From: Alitta virens
Lineage: Eukaryota; Annelida; Polychaeta; Phyllodocida; Nereididae
DNA length: 64,000 bases
NCBI GenBank assembly: GCA_932294295.1
Contig: OW028577.1
Location: 4,803,001-4,867,000, forward strand
Reading direction: 5' to 3'
Shown in pieces: positions 24,701 through 35,854 of the stretch (its first letter is position 1; each line of letters starts with the position of its first letter). The notes under the pieces are model-generated. The model saw nothing but the letters and a program-made list of their open reading frames with translations. It made no database searches and was not told where the DNA came from. The position numbers were made by a program, and so were the translations under genes.

Positions 24701-26625
24701 TTTACAAAAGGGTACATTTAATTTATTTTTTGCTTTGTCATGGGTGTCCATCATATATGGAAGTACTAGGGCTGTACACCTTTATCTTTAAAAAATGATA
24801 CGATACGTATCACGATACAGTAGAACCAATATCATGATGTGTATCGTTAAATTTTGTCAATTAGTAATTTAGTACATATATATAAAAGTTTATTATAAAC
24901 CTAAAATAATCAAAAGACACTATCAAATTTAATGAACAATCTTCATTGAATAACTGCAAACTATTGTGTATTAAGAGTCGCTGATATTTTTCTTCACAAA
25001 CACTGGGACATCTGGGTAGCAGGTGACTTATTTGCTCGAAAATGCTGCTCTGCATACCGTTTAATTGCATGGTTATTATTACATAAGGGAATTAAGGGTT
25101 ATCAATACCCGTATCGTTAACTTTGTACCAGTACAAACGGTATATCGAGAACCGGTGTACAGCCCTAGGAAGTATGTATTAGACCCCATGCAACCACAAT
25201 TGATGCACAATGTAAATGCATGACATGGCCATCGTTACATCTGGCTTTGGCAGCAGAACATACAGGCTGACTCTACGCTCCATAACTGTAGCATGGTGAC
25301 AATACTATCAACTGTTTGACATAATACAAGAAGTATCCCAACTCATTTGAAGTAAATTACAAGCAGCCTTACCAGCGAGAGTTTTTCATCGACATTCTGG
25401 TTAACGTCTTCAGTTTCTTGGGTGTCTATAAATACAATACATGGAATGATTTAGACAGTGTCTGTCTGAATCTAAATGTCTGTCTGCATAATTTGCTGTA
25501 CTAGCTCAGTATTCCCAGCCAGAACCAATCTATATTTGTATATATATTAATATAATTATATTGTATGACCCTATGAATCCCATCTTTTTTTGGTAATTAA
25601 GAATGTATGAATTTATGAATACCATCTTATTTTGGTAATTAAGAATGTATGAATTTATGAATCCCATCTTTTTTTGGTAATTAAGAATGTATGAATTTAT
25701 GAATACCATCTTTTTTTGGTAATTAAGAATGTATGAATTTATGAATACCATCTTATTTTGGTAATTAAGAATGTATGAATTTATGAATCCCATCTTTTTT
25801 TGGTAATTAAGAATGTATGAATTTATGAATACCATCTTATTTTGGTAATTAAGAATGTATGAATACCATCTATTTTTGGTAATTAAGAATGTGCTGTGTT
25901 GCAACAAACTGTTGTTACTACTAATAGCACTCACTGCCAAATAAGCTGACCTGGAAGGTTATATATTAGTTTATTTTGCAATCAACAAGCGTTACGTGAT
26001 ATTGTTGCTTGGTAAGCAAATTCGTCTGCTTATCTTACTGATATTATAACGTTATGATCAACTGTGTTGCAACTTGCAAGGAAGAACCGTTGGATACAAA
26101 CAATTGGTTTATGCTCTTATATTATGTTCATACAATGAGCAATGATGAGTGTTATATTATGTTCATACAATGAGCAATGATGAGTGTGAATGCCAGTATT
26201 ATTGGCTGGATCTTTGAGTGCAGGGAGTTGGCTGTCATGGTTGGTCTCATTGTAATTGTTCAAATATTTGTGACTATGCTAAATTTATTAATCCGAAATT
26301 CCGAACCAAATAAAGATATCATTATGATTGATATCTTTATTTGTACATTTAATGTACAAAATTATGAAATACTAACACATATGAAATATAAAATGTTTAG
26401 TTTGAATTAATTATTTTGTTAATGCAAATATTGTAAGGCATTGCATGTCCACGATCTAAAACACATTCAGTTAGAATGGAGCAAAGAATTAAGTATTTAC
26501 TTACCACCACCCAACTCTAATAAGCTATGGTGTGTCTTTGATGGGACATTAGTGACATCCAACATCTGTGAAAAATTTTCACTGAGGGTTTCTAGACCAG
26601 CTGGAAGATTTTTAGTATGATCCAT
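21722..26625 (-). CDS. eIF2-alpha-kinase-like Ser/Thr protein kinase (9 coding exons)
   Basis: Reading on the minus strand, exons 26505-26625, 25373-25425, 24343-24387, 23712-23788, 23484-23603, 23282-22844, 22507-22364, 22164-21991 and 21814-21722 join in phase to 421 residues. Kinase features: GIGGQG loop (110-115), FALKR Lys132, helix-C EREV Glu148, a long acidic insert before the hinge (EERYGEDEESEEDSGSG), HRDLK with Asp283, DFG with Asp303, and GTRRYMSPEQ. The acidic insert in the N lobe and the activation segment are typical of the PKR/PERK/HRI/GCN2 group, which phosphorylates eIF2-alpha under stress. All catalytic residues are present, so it should be active. The N terminus is only about 98 residues, acidic, without recognisable double-stranded-RNA, haem or lumenal domains, so I cannot assign a paralogue. 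The start is the first ATG of exon 1. Confidence 0.88.
21935..21979. repeat. Poly-G fragment of the G-rich element family
   Basis: A 16-base G run at 21,950-21,965 is followed by CTTAAAATGTTCAG, shared with the 14.8-kb element. It abuts the splice donor at 21,990 of a kinase exon. Possible G-quadruplex. Confidence 0.5.
22237..22338. repeat. About 100-bp duplicated segment, copy in kinase intron
   Basis: Direct repeat of 21,257-21,358, 980 bp away. It lies in the intron beside the exon encoding the DFG motif. High identity points to a recent duplication or gene conversion. Confidence 0.9.
23829..24231. mobile_element. piggyBac-type non-autonomous element (TTAA flanks)
   Basis: TTAA at 23,825-23,828 and 24,232-24,235 flank inverted ends GCCTTATGCACACCAGG and the complement of GCCCAATACACACAAGG. 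TTAA duplication is the hallmark of piggyBac transposition. Internally GTGCATCGGCTTGAG recurs three times. It lies in a kinase intron and has no transposase frame. Confidence 0.75.
24767..25167. mobile_element. hAT-type non-autonomous element with 8-bp target duplication
   Basis: Ends TAGGGCTGTACACC and its exact complement. Flanks GGAAGTAC (24,759-24,766) and GGAAGTAT (25,168-25,175) form an 8-bp target duplication with one change, as expected for hAT. The interior has GATACG/TATCGT inverted motifs. Located in a kinase intron. Confidence 0.85.
25572..25892. repeat. Minisatellite, 42-bp unit, about 8 copies
   Basis: The unit contains TATGAATTTATGAATCCCATC followed by a T-run and GGTAATTAAGAATG; copies differ at a few T/A positions. 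Because 42 is a multiple of three it makes a spurious 14-residue repeat frame on the minus strand. It lies in a kinase intron. Confidence 0.95.
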
Positions 26626-26639
26626 GTTGTAAACTTGTA

Positions 26640-27180
26640 TTGAATCAATGATATAGGCCTATTCGTCTTTTCTGCTTGAGCTGCCTGCCTGTTTGAGAAA
26701 ACAAAAACTTTGTAAACAAAAATCAAGTGTGATAATTATTAATTACAAGGTTCAAACCCTAGGCCTATTATTTAATTATTATATTATGGAACATGTAGGC
26801 TATAGCCTGTCATAGGATCACACAATGCATCATCCTATATTATCAAAATAATTAGAAAACTATTAAAAAACTAAGCCCAAATTTGCACTTCACCATCTCT
26901 TCTCTCAATGCTAAGTTGCGTCCAATAGAGTCTTATGTTATCAAGGAGATATAATGAATTTATATCACTAATACGCCCCTACCTTCGCCAAGTGGTGTGT
27001 TGCAATGTAAAAGCTTGCAGCGTGAACAGTATGTCTGAACGCGCCGAAGTTTCCGGGAAAGTGCCAAGCTGCTCGCAGCGCCACCACTCCTCCGTCACTA
27101 GCTGATGCAGTACGCAGGTAGGGGCTGCCATTAGCCGGGAGGAATTCCTCCCGGTAGCGTGCGTGCGCATCCTACGCTTT
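26640..27180 (-). other. Probable 5' non-coding region of the kinase gene
   Basis: On the minus strand a splice donor (CGAAG|GTAGGG near 26,994) and an acceptor-like CTCAAACAG near 26,691 suggest a non-coding first exon within about 26,994-27,180 spliced to the exon holding the ATG. No RNA evidence is available here. Confidence 0.4.
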
Positions 27181-27330
27181 AACATTGGAAATGCATGGAC
27201 CGGATGGTGTTTCCCAGTCTAAAAATAGCACAGCCAATCAGAAAATTCCGTGCTTAGCCAATCACCCATGCGGGATAGGTAGAGCCTACCTGCCTATCGC
27301 GTTTTTGCTTAGGCAGTTCCCAGCCAATGT
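27000..27330 (-). promoter_or_regulatory. CpG-rich promoter region of the kinase gene
   Basis: G+C- and CpG-rich DNA in an A+T-rich setting, with CCAAT boxes at 27,234-27,238, 27,258-27,262 and near 27,323, an NRF1-like GTGCGTGCGCAT, and the perfect 20-bp palindrome CCGGGAGGAATTCCTCCCGG (27,135-27,154). Position fits a TATA-less promoter firing on the minus strand. Confidence 0.5.
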
Positions 27331-27627
27331 TCAAATTTTTGTGCACCCAGACTTGCACCCCCCCTTGTGAGCAAGTTGGGAAGTAACTAGTACGTGGCGT
27401 CATCTTTCGTTTATTTACACAATACGAGCATGATTCTTGCAGTTTTAACAGTATACCGGAGGCAGATTTATATGAACATAAGATTTATGAACATATTAAA
27501 TTGAAAATCTCAATTGTTCATCAATGTAAATCAATGCTGTAGCTGCCTTTGGTGCCCCAAAACATAGGCTGCGCTGCAGCAAAACCCTCAGCGAATGAAC
27601 ACATATTGACATATATATATAGTCAAG

Positions 27628-28228
27628 CAGCCCTGAATTCAGCAAGAAATTTTTCTCGTCCTAATTTTGCTTTTCAGACATAGTAAGTCATACCTAATTC
27701 TATAAATATAATTTTCTGGTGTGGGAAATAACAGAAATCAACTGAATGGTAAGATGTCAAATATACATTAAAATGCACTAAAAATACTGCTAGGATGCAA
27801 GATGCACTTTGCTTCAGCCAATTAGAGTCAAGGGCGGGAACTTTCATATAGAATTGCATTCTGTCGTAGCCACCTGGTGGAAATACAACAACAAAAATAG
27901 CCCAAAAATTCCATTGAATAATGAATAGTGGATTTTCACGGAAGGTTCTCTGTATTTCCACCAGGTGGCTAAAACAGAATACTGCAATTCTATTGGCTGA
28001 AAAAGTTCCCGCCCTTGACTGTGATTGGCTGAAGCAAAGTGCATCCAAGCAGCAGTATTTTTAGTGCATTTTGATGTATATTTGACACTTTATCATTAAG
28101 TTGATTTTTGTTATTTTTCTGAAAAAGTTATATTTATTGAATCAGTTAGTTATTATCTTCTATGTCTGAAAAGCAAAATGAGTAATAAGAGGGGACGAAG
28201 GACTTATGTATTGATGAATTCAGGGCTG
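27628..28228. mobile_element. 600-bp foldback (long inverted repeat) element
   Basis: Ends CAGCCCTGAATTCA and its complement. Two arms, roughly 27,628-27,880 and 27,950-28,228, are mostly complementary (for example CCACCTGGTGGAAATAC against GTATTTCCACCAGGTGG) around a loop of about 70 bases. The ends look hAT-like, but I cannot see a convincing 8-bp duplication. No coding frame. Confidence 0.8.
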
Positions 28229-28505
28229 GTCAGTGAAAAGACTCTTTAGGGTCATAGGTCTATAATGTATGGAGTTAACTTATAAGCTTCAAGACATATT
28301 ATTATATATTTATTTGTCATACTCGAAGTATACTATACATTATGGAATAATTGGTATAAAGAATAGAAATCAAAATAAATCAAGTTGTACAAAGGAAGTT
28401 CAAAAGAGCCTGAATAGAGTCATTGTATAGTGGATATAGTCATTGATATAGTGCTGTTGTACAGGCTTTCTAGTCGATTCAGTCTGTGATTCATCCCTGC
28501 CAAAA

Positions 28506-28593
28506 CGGGTCCATTCGTCACCAAAAAAAAAAGGTCGATTTTTCACCCAAAACTGGTCGATTCGTCACCCAAAATTGGTCGATTCGTCACCCG
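28506..28593. repeat. Short tandem repeat, about 22-26-bp unit, 4 copies
   Basis: Four copies of GGTCGATTCGTCACCCAAAA with small changes (first copy GGTCCATTCGTCACC). Confidence 0.85.
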
Positions 28594-28974
28594 TAGTTTT
28601 CTACATATTTTATATAGTAGAAGTGACGATACACTAATCGCAAGGATTTAAAGTTAGATGCAAAACATTAGTTACAGGCACAGGCCGTCTACAAGCCAGC
28701 CAGCTTACTCCACGTCCCCCGTACGTCCGGCCGTCGTAATAACAAGAAAAGCTCTTCAAAAAAGAGACCTGTGTCAGAATTGGTAGTAATGTAGTCTAGA
28801 CATGCAAAAAAAAAAAAAAAATTGATCTACTTTGTACAGACTAAAGGGTATTAGTTGCAGGTAACAGATACTGACAAGGTATCATATCAAAATATTACAA
28901 TCAATTAGTATAGTTCATATACATTTATGTCCTTGTTAGTCATACTATGAAAAAAATATATATATATATCTATA

Positions 28975-29013
<39 letters not shown>

Positions 29014-29307
29014 TTTTTCAAACTTTCCTGTTATTAAGTTGCATATAATTTTTTCTAGTTCTTTTTTTTTAAATATACCTAAATACTTTTAGTATTTTTT
29101 ATTTTGCAGCCAAAAAAAAAAAACTGTCTTTCAGAAAAATGTGACATGTTTTGCAAATCTAATAGAATAATTCAGATCCAAATGAAAAAAAATATAATCG
29201 TGTTTCATTTTTTCACATTAACATACATAATTAACAGGTTCGGTCAGTGTAGCATTTTTGAACTGCATATCTGTTTAAACAGTTTGAGAAATAATTTCAT
29301 TTCAACA

Positions 29308-29426
29308 TTGGCCTATTTGTAATAACTTGTAATTAATTACAGTGTATAGTTTCAAATGCAATCAGCTATCAGAAACATAAAGAGCAATTGACAAATCCTA
29401 TTTGTGTAATTACACTGTTTCAAATG
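29308..29426 (-). repeat. Dispersed repeat, inverted relative to 48,530-48,645
   Basis: Its complement shares GGATTTGTCAATTGCTCTTT, then CTGATAGCTGATTGCATTTG and further blocks, with the segment just upstream of the integrase pseudogene at 48.7 kb. Probably a fragment of the same transposon family. Confidence 0.8.
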
Positions 29427-31211
29427 ACATAATATCATGTCCAATATCTCATTATGTTTGTACATTCAAGGACTGGTTTGAGGTCCTTGGGATTTACATT
29501 AGACCATGGAGTAAATTCATGATTAGACAAGTCATTCATTGTTTTACATAGTCATAACTTGAGTAGTTATTCTTTGATATTCAATTCAGACTTATTATTT
29601 TCACATTTTAGTTGTTAGGTAGTTATTACTTTGAGTAAATTGATTTATAATTTTAATGTTCCTGCAAGGGAATTTAGTGGTGACTGTTGAGAAAATTGGC
29701 ACTCATACATTTACTGGAAGATTACACAACACACTGTACATGTTGTTATGCATTTTTAAATGCTATTGGGATTTAGTTAGGTCTAAAAGTACACAGATTG
29801 CTGCTGTATTGTACAATGCCATGCACAGGTAATTGAACCCAACTGAAAAAAAACCCCTATTCTTAACATTTTAAAGCTAATACTGAAATATGTACCCTAG
29901 CTAACTGGTGTCCTTACATCATGGAGTCAAAGTGCTTATGACTCCATGCTGTTTCAACAACTTATGGCAAGTTCTGCACTGTACATTGCTCAGTTTATAC
30001 AGTTCCGACACTCTTGCAGATACAAACCATGAAAACCTGTTGTTTTAAATAGTAATGTAAAGTGTGCCACTTGGGAAACAAATTCTGTGGTTTCTGATGT
30101 TGATGATATTAAATCAAAAAGTGTTAATTAGTTGATGTCAAATTTTCACTCAGTTCAGTCACAAGTGCTGTTTAAATTGTTTCAAAGATACTGTACTAGT
30201 TTCTATGGTTGTACATTGTGGAACTTAGATGGCTATGAAATTAGTGATCTCAATGTAGCATGGAGTAAGGCAATTAGAAAAATTTGACACATACCTTACA
30301 CTACTCACACAAACTTATTAGGTCACATTTGTGGACAACCATACATTTTTGAACAAATTGTTTGCTTGCTAAGTGCAACAATTTATTTGTAATATTGCAA
30401 GAAATTGTAAAGTTAATAATCACAGTATTTTAAAGAGAAATTAAAAATGTAAATATGGTGCTTTAACCTGTGATATAGGTGCAATGTGCAGTATTGCTGT
30501 AATTAGAAATTTAACTTGACCAAGCTGTGATATTGAAAATACTTGTGTTATGATAAAAGAATTGATAGATGCCAGAGATGGTTTTAATACTTTAAAACTA
30601 TAAATTTATTCAGATGAGATTTTAAGCCTCATCGAATCAATTTGTACTTGTTGATTTTACACATTTTATATTTTTACATTTTTTAACTTTCCATTGTAGT
30701 AGTTTTATATATGTACTGTTACAAACAGTGAAAAAGATTATATATAAATGTATTGATGACTTTGGTCGACAAATTCTTATGACAGTTTAATCCACTTTAT
30801 TGTACACTGACCATAACTCAGGTAAATCTACAATAAATAGAAACCAACAAAAAAAGGAAATAAATAAACCATACAATTAAACTGATGCTATAAGAATGAC
30901 TGCTGATTCAGTCACAATAGATACAAAATTACACAATATATATTATTGACAATACAATATATGGTTGCATTTAAATCTTGCTTTAAGCTGGATAAATGAT
31001 TAATGTCTAATGTTTGCCAGTGTCACATTTATGTGATTGAATTGTAAGTTTATGCAGGATAAGGAAATATGAAATTATTATGATAAATATGAATAATGCA
31101 TTTACAAATAAAACAATACATAAAATGTGGAAATTATAGTAATTATGATAAATATGAATAAGGCTTTTACAGTGTACATAACATAAGGTGAATGTAACAA
31201 AATGTAAGTTC

Positions 31212-31610
31212 GAGAGTGGTTTAGTCCAATCTCTCATTCGGTGGTTTCCTCATCCATCTGTTAAATAAAACTTGAGAGTGGTTTAGTCCAATCTCTCATT
31301 CGGTGGTTTCCTCATCCATCTGTTAAATAAAACTTGAGAGTGGTTTAGTCCAATCTCTCATTCGGTGGTTTCCTCATCCATCTGTTATATAAAACTTGAG
31401 AGTGGTTTAGTCCAATCTCTCATTCGGTGGTTTCCTCATCCATCTGTTATATAAAACTTGAGAGTGGTTTAGTCCAATCTCTCATTCGGTGGTTTCCTCA
31501 TCCATCTGTTATATAAAACTTGAGAGTGGTTTAGTCCAATCTCTCATTGGGTGGTTTCCTCATCCATCTGTTAAATAAAACTTGAGAGTGGTTTAGTCCA
31601 ATCTCTCATG
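31212..31610. repeat. Tandem repeat, 62-bp unit, 6.4 copies, each with a hairpin
   Basis: Copies start GAGAGTGGTTTAGTCC at 31,212, 31,274, 31,336, 31,398, 31,460, 31,522 and a partial one at 31,584. They are almost identical. Each has GAGAG paired with CTCTC and TGG with CCA around a TTTAGT loop, followed by a CATTCGGTGGTTTCC spacer. Confidence 0.97.
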
Positions 31611-31636
31611 CATTCACAATTTCATAGCACCAGCTC

Positions 31637-31809
31637 GAAGGTGGTTTAGCCAATCCCTCATTAGATGTTTCACCATTATATTTTACCTGAGGGTAGTTTA
31701 ATCCATCCCCTCATTTAATTTAATTCAAGTTTAACCAAATGGTGACCCGAGGGTGGTTTTAGCTAACCCCTCGTTGACTGTACTCGAGGGTGGTTTCAGC
31801 CACACCCTC
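31637..31809. repeat. Four diverged single copies of the same hairpin
   Basis: Positions 31,637-31,659, 31,689-31,712, 31,748-31,773 and 31,785-31,809. The stem reads GAGGG with CCCTC in three copies, while the tandem copies have GAGAG with CTCTC. Two copies keep TGG/CCA, and one has TGG/CTA, which could still pair in RNA. Spacers are unrelated to each other. Confidence 0.85.
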
Positions 31810-33509
31810 ACTGAGAAATATATTTAATGAGCATGGCTCATCTTAAAATCAATAAGGTCTGAGCAAGAGCAATGCACTGAATCACTGTGTCAGTCCAGTG
31901 TGTTAATTTAGTTTATATTATTGCTAGTTAGTCTATGTTTATGATCAGCTGATCTGGCTACCCTTTTGAAATATATTTGAAAAAAAAGAAAAAAAAAGAA
32001 AGAAGTTTATGTTTGTATCCTCATTTCTTTTATGCATGCTGTTGTTTACTCATAATCTGTTTAAACAAGTTTTCTTTATTTGCATCATCTACGCGAGTGA
32101 TGGTGCCTTTATTTGTATTAAATAGAACCCTTTCATCATTGTAAGAGGGACTGTCAAGCAAAAAAGGATGTACGATTTCTACTGCTGCAAGGTTACAATG
32201 GATACGAAGTCTCTGATCTGCAGTTGTTTTGTGTCGTGTACCTACCAGTTTCTATGGCTAGCTGGGTCCGAAATCTTCTTTAAATAGCCTATAGGCTTCT
32301 TAATTTAGGGTGTAGTTCAGCTTTATTTATGTTGACTGCCCGCGCCATCTATATTTACTTTAATTACTGGGCAAGCAGCGCGAGCATGTACAGATTCTCA
32401 TTTTGAGCAACTCACCAAATAGTCCAGGTAATATGTAGATAGATATACCCAGGAAAAATTGAAACAGTTTCTACATCTAAATTTTCCTAATCTAGAAAGG
32501 TATAGAAAGAACATATAAAAGTTTAGTAAATTAATTTGAGTGGAACATACTGCAATTTACATTTGTATAATGACCTTTTTTTCCTATTGAAATATATATT
32601 AAACTAGCAGTTATCAAATAGTCCTGCAGATATGTTTAAATTTTTACCAGGATCCTGTCTTTATCATCATGATAAACACATGGGATTTGTCACAGAGATA
32701 GGAAAGGACCAAAACAAAAAAAAATTGTCGTGATACCACCACCAGTTTTTCTGTGATGGCTACGGTGGCCATCTTTGTCCGCCATCGGCAACAAACCAAT
32801 TTCAGGCCATATATTCACTTTGTTGTTATTACACATAACACTAAAAAATATGTACCTGCACCCATGTTTTAAGGGCCAAGGAATTCATTAAAGGTATCAA
32901 AATAGAAGTTTCATGAACCATTCATTGTGTGTATTCTTAATTTAAGACAATGGACTATGGCTTAATAAGTAAAGCAAATACAAACTGACTCAGTAAGCAA
33001 TGTGCATAAACATTACATTGATATGAAATTATGTTTGTTGATTTTCTTTACCATGAAGCAATTACACTTATTGTACTTCGAATGCGCCAACTGAGAAATT
33101 CGGAATGGAATTAATAAAACATCTTATTTCATTTTCAACAAATAATTGCATCACTTGTCTTTCATTTAAATACAATGATGCACAAAGTGTCAATGACAGT
33201 GCACATGGACTGGTGACAAACTTAGGACAGGAGTGCATTTCACTCCAAGGAAGACCCTTCAAACCAAAAGGGGGGGGGGGGGGGGTTAGTCAGTGGAATA
33301 TAAATTAGAGGCAAAGGTGTTCATGAGAAACAGAACACACATACCCAGATAATACTACCAAGGCAAAAGAAACAGCTATGGTATGTGTATGCTTACATAA
33401 TAGGGAGCCTGGTCAAAGCATCAGTGTGATTTGTGATTTCAACAATTTGCACTTAAACTTCATGGAGCACTGTTCCAATTCAGCCATGCTCACTACCACC
33501 AACATTATT

Positions 33510-33580
33510 TGCATGATATAAAAGAGTGCCACAGTTCTTTGCCTGATTCTTCAGCAACATTCTTCCTGTTTTTGGGGCAT
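33510..33580 (+). promoter_or_regulatory. Octamer plus TATA-like core promoter segment
   Basis: ATTTGCAT is followed two bases later by TATAAAAG (33,517-33,524), then CCACAGTTCTTTGCCTG and TTCAGCAACATTCTTCCTG. A diverged relative lies at 34,027-34,100. Octamer plus TATA spacing resembles a compact Pol II promoter, but no downstream gene is recognisable. Confidence 0.3.
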
Positions 33581-34026
33581 TCTAGACTATAACTGGTTTG
33601 ATCAGGAGGAGATCAGTCTCCACCAGCAGGCAAGGGTAGCAGAGGCTGTGCCAAAGGGCCCTCCATCTGCCCAAGCTGAACATCATCTCATCATGAAAGT
33701 AACACGGATCCTTGAAGCATACTGCACCCTGACTTTACCTCCCATCTGTCTCAAACCAGTTGTCTCTGCCTCCAGACCCATGGTTGCACCAGACCATTTT
33801 TCAGGTCTGCAGAGCCAGTTGACAAAATCTGAAGGTCAGCACCTCTGAACTGCATTCGACACTCCTGCAAACCAGTGCTGACCCATGTGTGCACCAGTCT
33901 GTTTTTTATGCCCGCAGAGCCACCAGAAAAATCTACATGTAGTACCGGTCTTCCCGGCTGTCACCAGTCTTTACCCTGTTATCAGCCATTCTTTCCTGGT
34001 TGTGAGTCATCCTTGAAAACATGATG

Positions 34027-34100
34027 TTATAAAATACACCCGAGCACCACAGTCACTTTGTCTGCTTCGTCAGCACCATTCCTCCTGCCAGTTTTCGATA
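34027..34100 (+). promoter_or_regulatory. TATA-like segment related to 33,510
   Basis: TTATAAAATAC is followed by CACCACAGTCACTTTG and GTCAGCACCATTCCTCCTG, alignable with the 33.5-kb segment over about 60 bases. The octamer is not kept. Confidence 0.25.
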
Positions 34101-35780
34101 CTTGCAACAGTCTAAGAATGGAAAGTCAATAATAGCCATGTGTCTTCTCAAAGGTGGTGGCAGATAACCAGTAAAGGAAAATTAGTACGCACCAAGACAG
34201 ACCTCTACCTTGTCACCCAAGAATTTCTGGTAGTTATTCAGTGTACCTGAAAACCTGGTTGCAATACCATGCAGTGTTCTTGCAGGAAGTATGGTTTGAT
34301 TTGTGCCATGGCTTGTTCAGACTGTAATGGCAATTTGAAACTTTTTATTTATCACATGCATTTCAGACTTTATCGAGGAATTACAACAAATTCTTAGAAT
34401 TGTAGGTATTTTTACATATTTTGTGATCTGTTTGGCTTATGAGTTACTATTGACTTACATAAGCTAGACATTAGTCAGTAGCATTTTATACTCCCCTGGT
34501 ACACTATCTTCAACAAAAATATGAATATCACGATTCTTACTAATTGACCTTTCCTTGTTCTACCAGTACAACCAATATAATGTATTGCAAAGAGGACCTG
34601 AGACAAGGTTTATTATGGTAAATTAATTAAGTTTTCGTATTTTATTTATTTATTTTTTACATAATGGGAAGTATTACATCATGATGTCAATTACTTTGAT
34701 CAGTTTGATACACAGAATATCTGAGGAATATTTAGATCTTTAACTTTGCTCGTCAGTTCATTTACAGGTTGTTGCGTCATAACAAGCTGCATAATTGAAA
34801 CAAAACCCAAATTTGTGCTAATTGTATTCTTTCTTGCATAAATTGTAATATTTTTTTCCTGATATGGACTACTTTTTAGCAACATTAATAGCTGATGACA
34901 TTCCTGCCAATAGCTATGACAATGGAAAAAATTTGCCGAAATGAGGATATTATATGCTCTTTGCAAAGCCATCTAGAGCGGGGAACATTGAACTTGTTAT
35001 CATGAGACAAGAAGGCAGTATTGATTTATATCATTATTTTAATGTGCAAATTTGACAGACAGTGCACCTTTAACTTCTCTACTGTCTTTCTTGGAATCTG
35101 CCTCTTTCTCATCTTTACTGAGCCAGTACACACTGATGTTAAGTGGCCAAAACTGTTCATTAAATACATATTCCTAATCACATTTTCCTATGGTTAGCTG
35201 AAAGCATTTGTGATTATATTGGTCTTGATATCTAGGCTGCCAGACCCTGATGTTAACTGGCCTACCTTTTGTGCTACCACCATTTGCCATGATGTCTCAA
35301 TTCATCATCTCCCATATCACGATTTGGACCACCGCTGGACTTGTGTTCCAGAGGCTGATCCAGTGACTATACAGTTGTTCTTGGCTTGTTAAGAGTGCTT
35401 TGTTTTTTAGATCAACGCTGTTGCTTATGAATGTGTGCTGTTTCCATCTATTAGAGGTGTCTGGCTGACTCTGCGTGGCTGAACCATGGTCTTGCAGTGG
35501 AGATGCCACTAAACTGGGTGCTACAGTTGGCCGATTCACGTTGAGAGGAGCAGTACTGTAATTGTTATATATCTTAGTGGGGTCTCCTTAAACCACTTTT
35601 TTTTCTACAAACGTATCCATAAATACAATACACTATATTAGATGCTTATAAACTGAGTCTGTGTGTCATATTGTTATCTGTTTTATGCATTTTAGTCCTT
35701 TTGTGTGAAGACAGTAGTTCTATTTCAAATTTTTAACAGCCTAGTGTCGAATGCAACAACTGTTGTCACTCAAGGAAGCA

Positions 35781-35786
35781 TTTATT
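35781..35786 (-). terminator. Polyadenylation signal of the PAN-kringle gene
   Basis: AATAAA on the minus strand about 70 bases after the stop codon at 35,855. Confidence 0.6.
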
Positions 35787-35854
35787 TTTAGAAACAATTA
35801 TACGGGCAACCCTAAATAGACTTGTCAATGAAAATTCACATTGAGGTATGTCAG

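Larger units (their letters stand above)
28229..31200. other. Gene-free A+T-rich region
   Basis: No frame here resembles a protein. Contains the 28.5-kb tandem repeat, an AT microsatellite at about 28,956-29,010, and at about 29,308-29,426 a segment that is the reverse complement of 48,530-48,645. Confidence 0.5.
31810..35780. other. Gene-free region with promoter-like segments
   Basis: No coding frame is convincing. There is a poly-G run (33,270-33,285) and two related TATA-containing segments near 33,510 and 34,030. I see no RNA gene. Confidence 0.4.

Noticed and set aside
25530..25940. 136-codon minus-strand frame with a repeated ILNYQKKMGFINSY pattern
   Set aside because: It is the translation of a 42-bp minisatellite inside a kinase intron; the period is a multiple of three, which keeps the frame open by chance.
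26979..27185. 68-codon minus-strand frame in the CpG-rich region
   Set aside because: It coincides with the likely non-coding first exon and promoter of the kinase, is not in phase with the coding exons, and G+C-rich DNA has few stops by chance.
27674..28048. 124-codon minus-strand frame
   Set aside because: It lies within the arms of the foldback element; complementarity explains the sequence and nothing protein-like is seen.
31200..31810. CRISPR-like array
   Set aside because: Spacers within the tandem part are identical rather than unique and the host is an animal; it is a tandem repeat with hairpins.
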